NCBI RefSeq assembly: GCF_009646095.1
Contig: NZ_CP045725.1
Coordinates: 1,054,001-1,118,000, forward strand
Source: Raineyella fluvialis
GTDB lineage: Bacteria > Actinomycetota > Actinomycetes > Propionibacteriales > Propionibacteriaceae
Direction of reading: 5' to 3'
DNA: 64,000 bases
The notes beneath the pieces are model-generated. The model did not search any database. It had not been told where the DNA came from and worked only from the letters and a program-made list of their open reading frames with translations. Made by a program: the position numbers and the translations under genes. Position 1 is the first letter of the stretch; each line of letters begins with the position of its first letter. Positions 21,660 to 30,498 of the stretch are shown piece by piece.

Positions 21660-23099
21660 TCAGACCTTGGCCCGCGCCATGGCGCCCGACCGCAGGTAGA
21701 CGACGACGGTCAGCAGCACCGCCAGCAGGTAGAAGGCGATGAACCCGTCGAAGGCGTCGGTGTAGGCACCGGTCGCCCGGCGGGAGGCCGCGAGGGCCTG
21801 CGGGATGAGGAAGCCCCCGTACGCCCCGACGGCCGCGATCAGCCCCAGCGCGGCCGAGGACATGCGTTCCACCGACACGGTGCCGCCGGCGGTCCGCCGC
21901 TCACCACGGGCGCGGTAGACGGCGGGGATCATCCGATAGGTCGACCCGTTGCCGATCCCCGCCGCGATGAACAGGGCCAGGAACAGCAGCAGGAAGGGCA
22001 GGAAACCGGCGCTGCGCGGGGTGACCGCCAAGGCGGTGGCGAGGCCCGCCATCGCGGCGAAGGCGAGCACGGTGATGCGCGCGCCGCCGAGCCGGTCGGC
22101 CAGCTTGCCACCGTACGGTCGGGACAGGGAGCCGACCAGCGGGCCGAGGAAGGACAGCGACACGGCCACGGTGCCGACCGCGACGGTCGAGTAGGTGGGG
22201 AACAGGTCGGCGATGAGCTTGGGGAACACCCCGGAGAAGCCGATGAACGACCCGAAGGTGCCGATGTAGAGCAGCGACAGCAGCCAGAAGTGGGGTTCGC
22301 GGATCGCGGCGAGCGAGCCGGCCAGGTCGCCGCGGGCGTGGGACAGGTTGTCCATCCAGCGCATCGCGGCAGCGGCGGCCAGCAGGATCAGCGGGACCCA
22401 GATCCATCCGGCCAGCGGCAGGCGCAGCGTGCCGGCGGCGCCGATGCTGATCACCAAGGGGACGACCAACTGCGCGACGGCCGCGCCGAGGTTGCCGCCG
22501 GCGGCGTTGAGCCCGAGCGCCCAGCCCTTCCGTTCGGCCGGGAAGAACCAACTGATGTTGGCCATCGACGAGGCGAAGTTCCCACCGCCGAAGCCGGCCG
22601 TGGCGGCGACGAGCAGCAGCCCCCAGAACGGCGTCTCGGGCCGCGACAGCACCGCACCCATACCGATCGTCGGGATGAGCAGGAGCAGGGCGGACACCAC
22701 CGTCCAGTTGCGGCCGCCGAAGCGGGGGACCATGAAGGTGTACGGGACACGCAGCGTGGCACCGACCAAGGACGGCATGGAGATCAGCCAGAACAACTGG
22801 CTGTCGGTGAGGTGGAAGCCCGCGCCGGGCATCTTCACCACGGTGATCGACCAGAGCTGCCAGACGATGAAGCCGAGGAACTCACAGGCGATGGACCAGC
22901 GCAGGTTGCGGGCCGCGATCCTGCGCCCCTCGCCCTCCCACTGGACGTGGTCCTCGGGGTCGTACCCGTCGATCCAGCGGCCGGATCGTACGGACAGCGC
23001 GGCGGGGTGGTGCCCGGGGGGCGCGGAGGTGGCGGGGGGCGCGTGCTGGTCGGTCACCCCGGGGGTGGCCGGCTGGGGGGTCTCGTCGACGATGCTCAT
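21660..23099 (-). CDS. narK: Nitrate/nitrite transporter (NarK/NasA MFS family)
   Basis: A 479-residue MFS transporter with twelve hydrophobic segments. The two nitrate-signature glycine-rich helices are clear: ATAGFGGGNFASSMANISWFFP and GIGNGSTYRMIPAVY. An Arg in helix 2 (GATLRVPYTFMVPRFGGR) matches the substrate-binding Arg region of the family. A 70-residue cytoplasmic N-terminus precedes the first helix. It imports nitrate and may exchange nitrite. It lies between nirD and nasA. Confidence 0.92.
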   Translation of the reverse strand: MSIVDETPQPATPGVTDQHAPPATSAPPGHHPAALSVRSGRWIDGYDPEDHVQWEGEGRRIAARNLRWSIACEFLGFIVWQLWSITVVKMPGAGFHLTDSQLFWLISMPSLVGATLRVPYTFMVPRFGGRNWTVVSALLLLIPTIGMGAVLSRPETPFWGLLLVAATAGFGGGNFASSMANISWFFPAERKGWALGLNAAGGNLGAAVAQLVVPLVISIGAAGTLRLPLAGWIWVPLILLAAAAAMRWMDNLSHARGDLAGSLAAIREPHFWLLSLLYIGTFGSFIGFSGVFPKLIADLFPTYSTVAVGTVAVSLSFLGPLVGSLSRPYGGKLADRLGGARITVLAFAAMAGLATALAVTPRSAGFLPFLLLFLALFIAAGIGNGSTYRMIPAVYRARGERRTAGGTVSVERMSSAALGLIAAVGAYGGFLIPQALAASRRATGAYTDAFDGFIAFYLLAVLLTVVVYLRSGAMARAKV

Positions 23100-23147
23100 G
23101 GGGAGGCCTTCCGTACGTCGCGGGGTTTCGTGACTGGCTGGGGATGG

Positions 23148-23519
23148 TCAGGCGGCGAGGGACACTTCGACCCAGCCGTCGACCAGGCGGGTCGGGTGGA
23201 CCGGCAGGGCCAGGGCGGGGTCCCCGACGCAGCGGCCGGTGGTGAGGTCGTAGACCTGCTTGTGCAGGGGGGAGGCGACGGTCGGCCGATCGGCGCCGTC
23301 GACGCGGGTCGAGCCGGTGATGCCGCGGGCGATGACGCCGGCCCCGGTGGCGGGGTCGACGTGGCCCACGGCGTGCACCCCGTCCTCGAGGAGGAAGAGG
23401 GCGACCTGGCGTCCGTCGACGAGGGCGGCCTCGCCGAAGCCCGGTTCGAGATCGGCGACGCGGCAGATCCGGCGCCAGTCGACGGCGTCCGCGGTGTCGG
23501 GGATGAGGGTCTGGGTCAT
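23148..23519 (-). CDS. nirD: Nitrite reductase (NADH) small subunit NirD
   Basis: A 123-residue Rieske-fold protein. The fold is visible (WRRICRVADLEPGFGEAALVDGRQVALFLL, then SPLHKQVYDLTTGRCV). The CxH and CxxH cluster ligands of true Rieske proteins are absent, which is normal for NirD. It is the accessory subunit of the siroheme nitrite reductase NirB. Unusually it is divergent from nirB instead of following it, and it heads the leftward operon with narK and nasA. Confidence 0.88.
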   Translation of the reverse strand: MTQTLIPDTADAVDWRRICRVADLEPGFGEAALVDGRQVALFLLEDGVHAVGHVDPATGAGVIARGITGSTRVDGADRPTVASPLHKQVYDLTTGRCVGDPALALPVHPTRLVDGWVEVSLAA

Positions 23520-23574
23520 GACGGCTCCCGGTGATCTGGGGGTTGCGGAGTGCTTTCGACGCTAAGGACGGGCT

Positions 23575-23612
23575 GTTACGCGCTCCGTCGCCGCCGGTGA
23601 ACGCGGCGTTAC
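23575..23612 (-). promoter_or_regulatory. Candidate GlnR operator for nirD-narK-nasA
   Basis: Read leftward, half-sites GTAAC, TTCAC, CGACG and GTAAC are each separated by exactly six bases (11-bp period). This follows the actinobacterial GlnR pattern GTnAC-n6-GaAAC, although one half-site is poor. It lies 56-93 bp upstream of the nirD start. Confidence 0.5.
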
Positions 23613-23640
23613 AGGCCTCTCTCGCCGTGCGGCCGATGCC

Positions 23641-23689
23641 GTGAACTCGATGTCACGGAGCGGTGACGACAGCGGAACCGCGATGTGAC
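23641..23689 (+). promoter_or_regulatory. Candidate GlnR operator for nirB-nnaR
   Basis: Five half-sites in strict 11-bp phase: GTGAA, GTCAC, GTGAC, GGAAC and GTGAC, each separated by six bases. This is a strong match to the GlnR box layout (GTnAC-n6-GaAAC-n6-GTnAC). It ends 47 bp before the nirB start codon, a position fit for activation. Confidence 0.65.
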
Positions 23690-23736
23690 GGCCGCTTCCT
23701 AGCGTGGAGTCAGGCCCGATAACCCCAGGAGGACCC

Positions 23737-26447
23737 ATGACCCCCACGAGCCCGCACCCCACCGGTCCGATGGTCGGACGCCCCGCAGGCAGCCGCCACC
23801 TCGTCGTCGTCGGCGGAGGTCCCGCGGCCCACCGTGTCGCGCGCTCGCTGGCCGAGGCCGTCGACGCGGGTCGTACGGTCGGCTCCCCGGTGCACGTCAC
23901 CGTGATCAGCGAGGAGCCGGCCCTGCCGTACGACCGGGTCGCCCTCTCCACCGCCCTGTCCGCCCCCGACACCGACCTCACCCTCGGCGATCCCGGCCTG
24001 TGGGAACGCCCCGACGTCGACCTACTCACGGGCGAGCGGGTGCTGGCGATCGACCCCGAACGGCGGCTTGTCACGACGACCCTGCAGGAGGTGGCGTACG
24101 ACGAACTGGTGCTGGCCACCGGGTCGTACGCCTTCCGTCCGCCGATGCCGGGCGCGGAGGCCCTGCACGTCTACCGAACGCTGGCCGACATCGCCACGCT
24201 GACGGGCGAGGCCGAACGCCTGCGCGAGGAACTCGGCCGGGCGCCGCGGGCCGTCGTCATCGGTGGCGGCCTGCTCGGCCTGGAGGCGGCCGCCGGCATG
24301 AAGCACCTCGGCTGCGAGTCGGTCGTGCTGGAACGGGCCGACCGGCTGATGGCCACCCAGCTCGACCTCGGCGGCGGCGAGGCGCTCTCCCGACTGGTCA
24401 CCCCGACCGGGATCGCCGTGCGGGCGGGTGTCACGACCACGCACGTCGAGGTCGTCGACGGTCGCGTGGTCGGCATCGGGCTGGAGGGCGAGGACCTGCT
24501 GCCGGCCGACCTGGTGGTGGCCGCCATCGGCGTACGTCCCCGCGACGAACTGGGACGCGAGGCGGGCCTGGAGATCGGGCCGCGCGGCGGCATCATCATC
24601 GATGCGGCCTGCGCGACCTCGACGCCGCACGTCTGGGCCATCGGCGAGGTGGCCTGCTTCGAGGGCCGTTGCGTCGGCCTGGTCGCCCCGGCCACCGCGA
24701 TGGCCGACGTCGTCGCGGATCGGATCACCGGTGGCGCGGCGACCTTCGAGGGCTTCGACACCTCGACCAAGCTCAAGCTCTCCGGTGTCGACGTCGCGTC
24801 GTTCGGCGACGCGTTCGCCACCACGCCCGGCGCGCTGGAGGTGGTGTACGCCGACCCCGCCCGGGGCCTCTACCAGAAGCTGGTGGTCTCCGACGACGCC
24901 GGCACGCTGCTCGGCGGAGTGCTCGTCGGCGACGCCTCGGCGTACGCGGCGCTGCGTCCCCTGGTCGGACGGAAGCTCCCGGCCGAGCCCGCCGCCTACC
25001 TCGCCGCCGGCGGGGAGGGGGTGCCCGACACGGACCTCCCCGACGACGCGATGCTGTGCTCGTGCAACGGCGTGGCGGCGGGCACGGTCCGGGCCGCGGT
25101 GCGCGGTGAGCTGGGCGACCCGTGCCACGACGTGCCCTCGCTCAAGGCCTGCACCAGGGCCGGGACGACCTGCGGCTCCTGCGTCCCGTTGCTGAAGAAG
25201 ACCCTCGACGCGGAGATGGCCGCGCAGGGCCTGGAGGTGTCGACCGCGCTGTGCGAACACTTCCCGATGCCCCGGGCGGCGCTGTTCGAGGCCGTGCGGG
25301 CGCTGCAGCTGCGCTCGTTCGAGGAGATCCTCGATCGGTTCGGCACCGGGCTGGGCTGCGACGTCTGCAAGCCGACAGTCGCGTCGATCCTGGCCACCCA
25401 GTACGACGAGTACGTCCTGGACGCCGGCCGGGCCGGGCTGCAGGACACCAACGACCGGGCGCTGGCGAACATGCAGAAGGACGGCACCTACTCGGTCGTG
25501 CCGCGGATCCCGGCCGGCGAGATCACCCCGAGGGCCTCGCGGTGATCGCACAGGTCGCCCAGGACTACGGCCTCTACACGAAGATCACCGGCGCGCAGCG
25601 GATCGACATGTTCGGCGCCCGGCTGGAGCAGCTGCCGGACATCTGGAAGCGGCTCGTCGACGCGGGGTTCGAGTCCGGGCAGGCGTACGGCAAGTCGCTG
25701 CGGACGGTGAAGTCGTGCGTCGGCAGCAGTTGGTGCCGCTACGGCGTGCAGGACTCGGTCGCCATGGCGATCGACCTCGAACTGCGCTACCGCGGCCTGC
25801 GCTCGCCGCACAAGCTGAAGATGGCCGTCTCCGGCTGCGCCCGGGAGTGCGCCGAGGCCCAGAGCAAGGACGTCGGCGTGATCGCGACCGACAAGGGCTG
25901 GAACCTGTGGGTCGGCGGCAACGGCGGGATGACCCCGCGCCACGCCCAGTTGCTCGCCCAGGACCTGAGCGACGAGATGCTGATCAGGTGCATCGACCGG
26001 TTCCTGATGTACTACATCCGCACGGCCGACCGGCTGCAGCGTACGGCTCGGTGGATCGAGGAGCTCGACGGTGGGCTCGACCACCTGCGCGAGGTCGTGG
26101 TGGAGGACTCGCTGGGTATCGGCGCCGACCTCGAGGCGGCGATGGCCCGGCACGTGGAGCACTACCAGGACGAATGGGCGGCGACGCTCAACGATCCGGA
26201 GCGGCTGCGCCGGTTCCGGTCCTTCGTCAATGCGCCGCTCACCCCCGACGACGGCCCGGCGTACGTGGTGGAACGGGGTCAGCGCCGCCCGGCCACCGCG
26301 GCCGAACGCGCCGGTGTGCTGGCCGAGGGCGTCGAGGCGTACGAGGCGCCGGCGCGCGAACCGGTGCTGCTGGCCGGGCCGCTGCTTCCGGTCGGGTCGC
26401 ACCTGCCGGTCGGGTCGCAGACGGGACGCGATGGCGGCACGGCTTGA
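23737..26447 (+). CDS. nirB: Nitrite reductase (NADH) large subunit NirB, frameshifted as sequenced
   Basis: About 903 residues after repair. Domain order: FAD/NAD oxidoreductase (VVVGGGPAAHRVARSLAEA; VVIGGGLLGLEAAAGMKHLG; VWAIGEVACF), BFD-like [2Fe-2S] domain (LCSCNGVAAGTV, TCGSCVPLLKK), a second Cys-bearing linker (GLGCDVCKPTVASIL), then the siroheme/[4Fe-4S] domain with SCVGSSWC and SGCAREC. It reduces nitrite to ammonia in the cytoplasm with NirD. The frame breaks in the C4 run 25526-25529; one C restores GEITPEGLAVIAQVAQDYGLYTKITG. AGGAGG precedes the ATG at 23737. nnaR follows after 62 bp. Confidence 0.9.
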
Positions 26448-26509
26448 TGGGCCTCCGCCGGGATCCGTACGCTGCGATCAGTGCCACTTCCGGGAGAGGG
26501 GACCGACCG

Positions 26510-27657
26510 ATGAGCCAGGCCGAGACCCGCGGCTCCGGGCCTGACGCGCTGCCGCTGCTCGGGTTCCGGATCGGGGTGACCGCGCACCGGCGCGCCGAGG
26601 ACCTGATCGCGGCCTTCGAACGACGCGGGGCGGTCGTGCTGCACGTTCCCGTGCTGCGGATCGGCCCGGTGGCCGAGGACACCGCGCTGCTGGCCGACAC
26701 CCGCCAGGTCCTGGCCACCCCACCTGACATCACCATCGTGTCGACCGCGTACGGCATGCGCCGGTGGGCCGAGGCAGCCGACGCCGCGGGGCTGATGGAC
26801 GACCTCGTCGAGGTGCTGGGCCGGTCCCGGCTGATGATCCGCGGGACGAAGGCCCGTGGGCAGGTCCGGGCCCTCGGACTCGACGACGCCGGGGCGCCGG
26901 ACGGCGAACTGACCGCCGAACTGGTCGACCTGGCGCTGGCGGAGGGGGTGGCGGGGAAGACGATCGTCGTGCAACTGCACGGGTACACCGACCACCACCA
27001 GCTCGAGCGGCTGCGGGAGGCCGGGGCCACCGTCCTGGCCGTGGAACCGTACCGGTGGTTGTCCGGGGAGGACCTCGCCCCCTGGACCAGCTGATCGAGA
27101 CCGTGGCCCGCGGCGCACTGGACGTCGTGACGTTCACCAGCGCACCGGCCGTGGATGCCCTGCTCGATCGGGCCCGCGACATCGGCGCGCTGGACGGGCT
27201 GCTCGAGTCACTGCGCTCCGGCGAGGTCGTCGCGGCGGCGGTGGGGCCGGTCACCGCGGGACCGCTGGAGGAGCTCGGCGTGCCGGTGCAGTACCCCGAC
27301 CGGCACCGGATGGGCGCGATGATCAAGGAGGTCACGGACTTCCTCACCACTGCCCGCTGCCGGATCGTCGCCACCGGCGCCGGCCCCTTGGAGTTGCGCG
27401 GCCATGCGGTGATCGTGGACGGTGAGCCCGTCGACCTGTCCCCGGGATCGATGCGGATCCTGCGTCGCCTGGCGGCGACACCCGGTCATGTGGTGAGCCG
27501 AGAAGACCTGTTGGCCGAGCTGTCCCCCGGCACCACCCCGCACGCCCTCGACGTGGCGGTCAATCGACTGCGCGCCGCCCTGCCCGACGGGCGCGTGGTC
27601 CGGACGATTCCACGGCGGGGCCATCTGCTGGTGGTGGATCCGGCGGGTCTGGGCTGA
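26510..27657 (+). CDS. nnaR: NnaR-type nitrate/nitrite assimilation regulator (HemD-like plus winged helix), frameshifted as sequenced
   Basis: About 382 residues after repair. Residues 1 to about 270 have the uroporphyrinogen-III synthase fold (FRIGVTAHRRAEDLIAAFERRGA; TIVVQLHGYTDHHQLERLREAGA; DVVTFTSAPAVDALL; AAVGPVTAGPLEELGV). The C-terminal 100 residues form an OmpR/PhoB-type DNA-binding domain (GSMRILRRLAATPGHVVSREDLLAEL; HALDVAVNRLRAAL; GHLLVVD). In streptomycetes and mycobacteria such proteins (NnaR) co-activate nitrate genes with GlnR. The break is the C5 run 27078-27082. A uroporphyrinogen synthase activity cannot be excluded. It directly follows nirB. Confidence 0.8.
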
Positions 27658-27727
27658 GCTTCCGCCACCCGGTAAGGATCGTCGGCTCGAGCACCACGGC
27701 CAAGACTCTGCAACGGTCAGCGGTGTG

Positions 27728-28897
27728 ATGCCGAGCACATCGCGCCTAAGAGGGTTGCGTCTGCGGACAAACGGGGCGGTGTGGGTGTTCGACCCCCAGA
27801 ACATCATCGGCGAACCCGCCACCTGGTGGTGGAACCCCCTGTCCTACGTCACCGGCATCGCCCAGGCCGAGGAAATGGCCGCCCTGTTCGCCGCCTCCAG
27901 CAAGGACGCCGATGCCAGAACCGACGCCTACTTCGACACCGCCGCTTCGAACTACCTCGCCTGCCTGCTCCTGGCCGCCGCCACCGGTAACGAACCCATC
28001 ACCACCCTCTACCGGTGGGCGTCGAACCCCGACGACGAAACCCCCGCCCTCATCCTCCGCATGGCCGGACACACCGGCCCCGCGACCACCCTGTTCGCCA
28101 TCATCGCCCTCTCGGAGCGCCAACGCGACGGCGTCATCGGGACCGCCGCCAAGATGCTGACCTGGCTCACCAACCCCGACCTGCTGCCCTGGATCACCCC
28201 CGGGGCAGGTGAGCGGCCCGAGTTCCGGCCCGACGCGTTCGTGCGCTCCACCCAGACCCTCTACCTGGTCTCCATGGAAGGACGCGGCACCGCCCGCGCC
28301 ATCGCCGCCGCCCTCACCGTCGCCGTCGTCAGAGCAGGCGAGCAGTACGCCTCCCACTCCCCCGGCGGCCGACTCCCCGTCCCGCTGATGGTCATCCTGG
28401 ACGAGGCCGCCAACGTCGTGCGCTGGCCCGACCTCCCCGACCTCTACTCCCACTTCGGCTCCCGCGGGATCGTGATCTCCACGTTCCTGCAGTCCTGGAA
28501 CCAGGGCGTGGCCGCCTGGGGCCGCGACGGCATGGAAAAACTCTGGTCCGCCGCCAACCTGCGCGTCATCGGCGCCGGCATCGCCCAAGCCGACTTCCTC
28601 ACCAACACCTCCCGCCTCATCGGCGACCACGACGTCGTCCGCCACGACACCTCCACCTCCGGCAAAGGCGGCGGCATCTTCGACTCGGGGCGCTCGACCT
28701 CGACCCGGCTGCAACGTGAGTCGATCTTCGAGCCCGGCGAACTGGCCTCCCTGCCCCGGGGACGGGCGGTCATGCTCTCCTCCGGCGCCCCCGCCGCCCT
28801 CGTCGAACTACGGCACTGGAGCACCTGCGACTACGCCGACCAGGTACGGGCCTCCGAGACCTACTACACCAACCTCGCCACCCAGAAGGCACCATGA
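27728..28897 (+). CDS. Type IV coupling protein (TraG/VirD4-like), N-terminally truncated
   Basis: A 389-residue C-terminal portion of a conjugative coupling ATPase. It starts within the segment RGLRLRTNGAVWVFDPQNI that normally follows the membrane helices and Walker A. Walker B is present (VPLMVILDEAANV), as are the RGIVISTFLQSWNQG and LRVIGAGIAQADFL segments. No Walker A or membrane anchor is present, so the gene is a remnant and probably inactive. Homology begins about 90 bp after the nnaR stop, marking the left edge of the island. Its stop overlaps the next ATG (ATGA). Confidence 0.75.
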   Translation: MPSTSRLRGLRLRTNGAVWVFDPQNIIGEPATWWWNPLSYVTGIAQAEEMAALFAASSKDADARTDAYFDTAASNYLACLLLAAATGNEPITTLYRWASNPDDETPALILRMAGHTGPATTLFAIIALSERQRDGVIGTAAKMLTWLTNPDLLPWITPGAGERPEFRPDAFVRSTQTLYLVSMEGRGTARAIAAALTVAVVRAGEQYASHSPGGRLPVPLMVILDEAANVVRWPDLPDLYSHFGSRGIVISTFLQSWNQGVAAWGRDGMEKLWSAANLRVIGAGIAQADFLTNTSRLIGDHDVVRHDTSTSGKGGGIFDSGRSTSTRLQRESIFEPGELASLPRGRAVMLSSGAPAALVELRHWSTCDYADQVRASETYYTNLATQKAP

Positions 28898-29519
28898 GCG
28901 ACCCCACCAGCCAGGAGACGACCAGCGAGAAGGCGACCAGCCAGGACGCCGCTGCCAACGAGATGACGCAGTCACCTCTGCAGGCGGCCGAGGAGGCTCT
29001 GCGCGCCGCACGGGCCGCCCTCGACGACGCTGTGGCCAACGGGTCCTCGGCCGACGTGCTCACCGCCCAGGACGTCGTGGACCGGGCACAAGCCCAGGTC
29101 GACGCCCTGCGCACCGGCGCCATCGAGGCCGACAACGCCGCCTACAGCGCCACCGTCGCCGACGACCTCGAACAGGCCACCGCCGATGAGCACCCGATGC
29201 TCTACTCGAACTCGGCCGACTGGCTGGTCGGCTACATGCTCCCCATGTGGCGACGCGGACCCGAAGCCCGCTGGTGCACCAAATGGTGGCTCCACGCCGA
29301 GGCCTACACCCGCATCGAAGCCCTCTGGCGCACCTGGGAAGCCCTCCGCTACGAAGGACCCCACGGCATCGCCACCTGGCTCCTCACCTACGCCGACCCC
29401 CTCATGCGCGAACTCACCACCCCCACCGGACCCGTCCGCAAATGCCACCCCCTCACCGGCGAACACGACCAACTACCCGCCTGGACCGCCGAACCACCAC
29501 CCCCGGCATCTTCAACTGA
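28894..29519 (+). CDS. DUF4913-domain protein of conjugative elements, frameshifted as sequenced
   Basis: About 208 residues. The first 90 are Ala/Glu/Asp-rich and likely helical (AAEEALRAARAALDDAV). The DUF4913 core is LYSNSADWLVGYMLPMWRR, WCTKWWLHAEAYTRIEALWRTWEALR, GIATWLLTYADPLMRELTTPTGP. The frame is broken in the C5 run 29500-29504; with one more C it ends as PPPGIFN and TGA at 29517-29519, seven bases before an AGGAGA ribosome site of the next gene. As written, the ORF runs on and falsely fuses to that gene. DUF4913 genes usually accompany coupling-protein genes; the function is unknown. Confidence 0.72.
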
Positions 29520-29532
29520 AAGGAGACACAAG

Positions 29533-30113
29533 ATGGACCTTGGTTTGATCACGTCGGGGGTCGGCCGGGACGCGCTCATGTGGGCTTTCAAGACTCGAGC
29601 CCAACTTCTCAGGGCCCAACTGAACGAATGGGACGACCTCGACCAGGCCGTCGAGCGGGTCACCGACATAGAACGACGAACAGGCGTCAAGCTGCCCGCT
29701 GCGAAGGCGGGCCTCCGTGACGAGGCAGCACGCAAGCTTGCTCACCGGCTGGTCTGGAACGACTGGATCGCGGGGCGACATGCCATCTGGCGGTGGGTCG
29801 AGGGGATCTTGCTGGCCGTTGGGGGCCTCTCGTTCTTGGTGGGTGTGTTCCTTCTCTCGTTGCCCCACCCCGCCCGCGGCTTCCTGGCTTTGGTCGGCAC
29901 CGTCATCATGGCGGCCCCCTCGGGATGCACTGGTTGGTGGGAAAGACGCCGAAGCTGAAAGACAAAGAGAACAAGCTGTACAAGGCACTCAATGGGGATG
30001 CCCCCGAACAGGCCAGCACCCCCGAAGAGCCCAGCGCCCTCCAAGAACGTTTGAGCACCGAGAAGATGCCCGACGCCACCACCGAACTCCCCGAAGCTCT
30101 ACCGCTTGGCTAA
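29533..30113 (+). CDS. Small two-helix membrane protein of the island, frameshifted as sequenced
   Basis: About 193 residues after repair. An N-terminal amphipathic helical region (MWAFKTRAQLLRAQLNEWDDLDQAVERV) is followed by two membrane helices (GILLAVGGLSFLVGVFLLSL and ARGFLALVGTVIMAA) and a charged C-terminal tail (GKTPKLKDKENKLYKALNG...). The break is in the C5 run 29915-29919. It has its own AGGAGA site. The family is not recognised; the position suggests an accessory protein of the former conjugative element. Confidence 0.55.
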
Positions 30114-30268
30114 CCCCCAGTCCGACCACTAGCGTGCGAGACCTTGGGGCGACTTCACCAGGGTTCTTGCACGTTCGTGGTGCGATCAAGAACTCCCGGC
30201 AGCAGCACTGACCCGGTCTATATTCCTCTCGGTGTGAGCGAATCCATACGGTCCCGTACAGGGCTGTC

Positions 30269-30282
30269 GGTTCGTTCGAACC
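30269..30282. promoter_or_regulatory. Perfect inverted repeat upstream of the IPT-cutinase gene
   Basis: GGTTCG-TT-CGAACC, a 6-bp perfect inverted repeat, lies in the 208-bp non-coding stretch between the small membrane protein and the giant exoprotein. It may be an operator. A TATATT at about 30218-30223 could be a -10 element, but no matching -35 was found. I see nothing else in 30114-30321. Confidence 0.3.
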
Positions 30283-30498
30283 TGGGCTGAGCCACTCCTC
30301 GGTAGTGTCTGCCTCGATCGTGTGGGCGAAACTTGGGGGCTGGTCATGCGGAAACTCGGCGTTGCGATTTATCAGCTCCTAGCTGCTTTGCTGCGACGAG
30401 TTGTCGCCCACGCCTGGGGAGAGCGGCACCACGCGGCGGCTCCCAGGGGCCGCAGGCGGATATGGATCGAGCTGATCACTCTAGATCGCCCCCGTCGC

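Noticed and set aside
23148-23519. NirD as a degenerate, inactive Rieske protein
   Set aside because: Lack of the Fe-S ligands is normal for NirD and does not indicate loss of function.
28894-29958. A 354-residue fusion of DUF4913 with a membrane domain
   Set aside because: The frame runs on only because a C is missing at 29500-29504. A stop, a ribosome site and a new ATG appear in the restored frame, so two genes are more likely.
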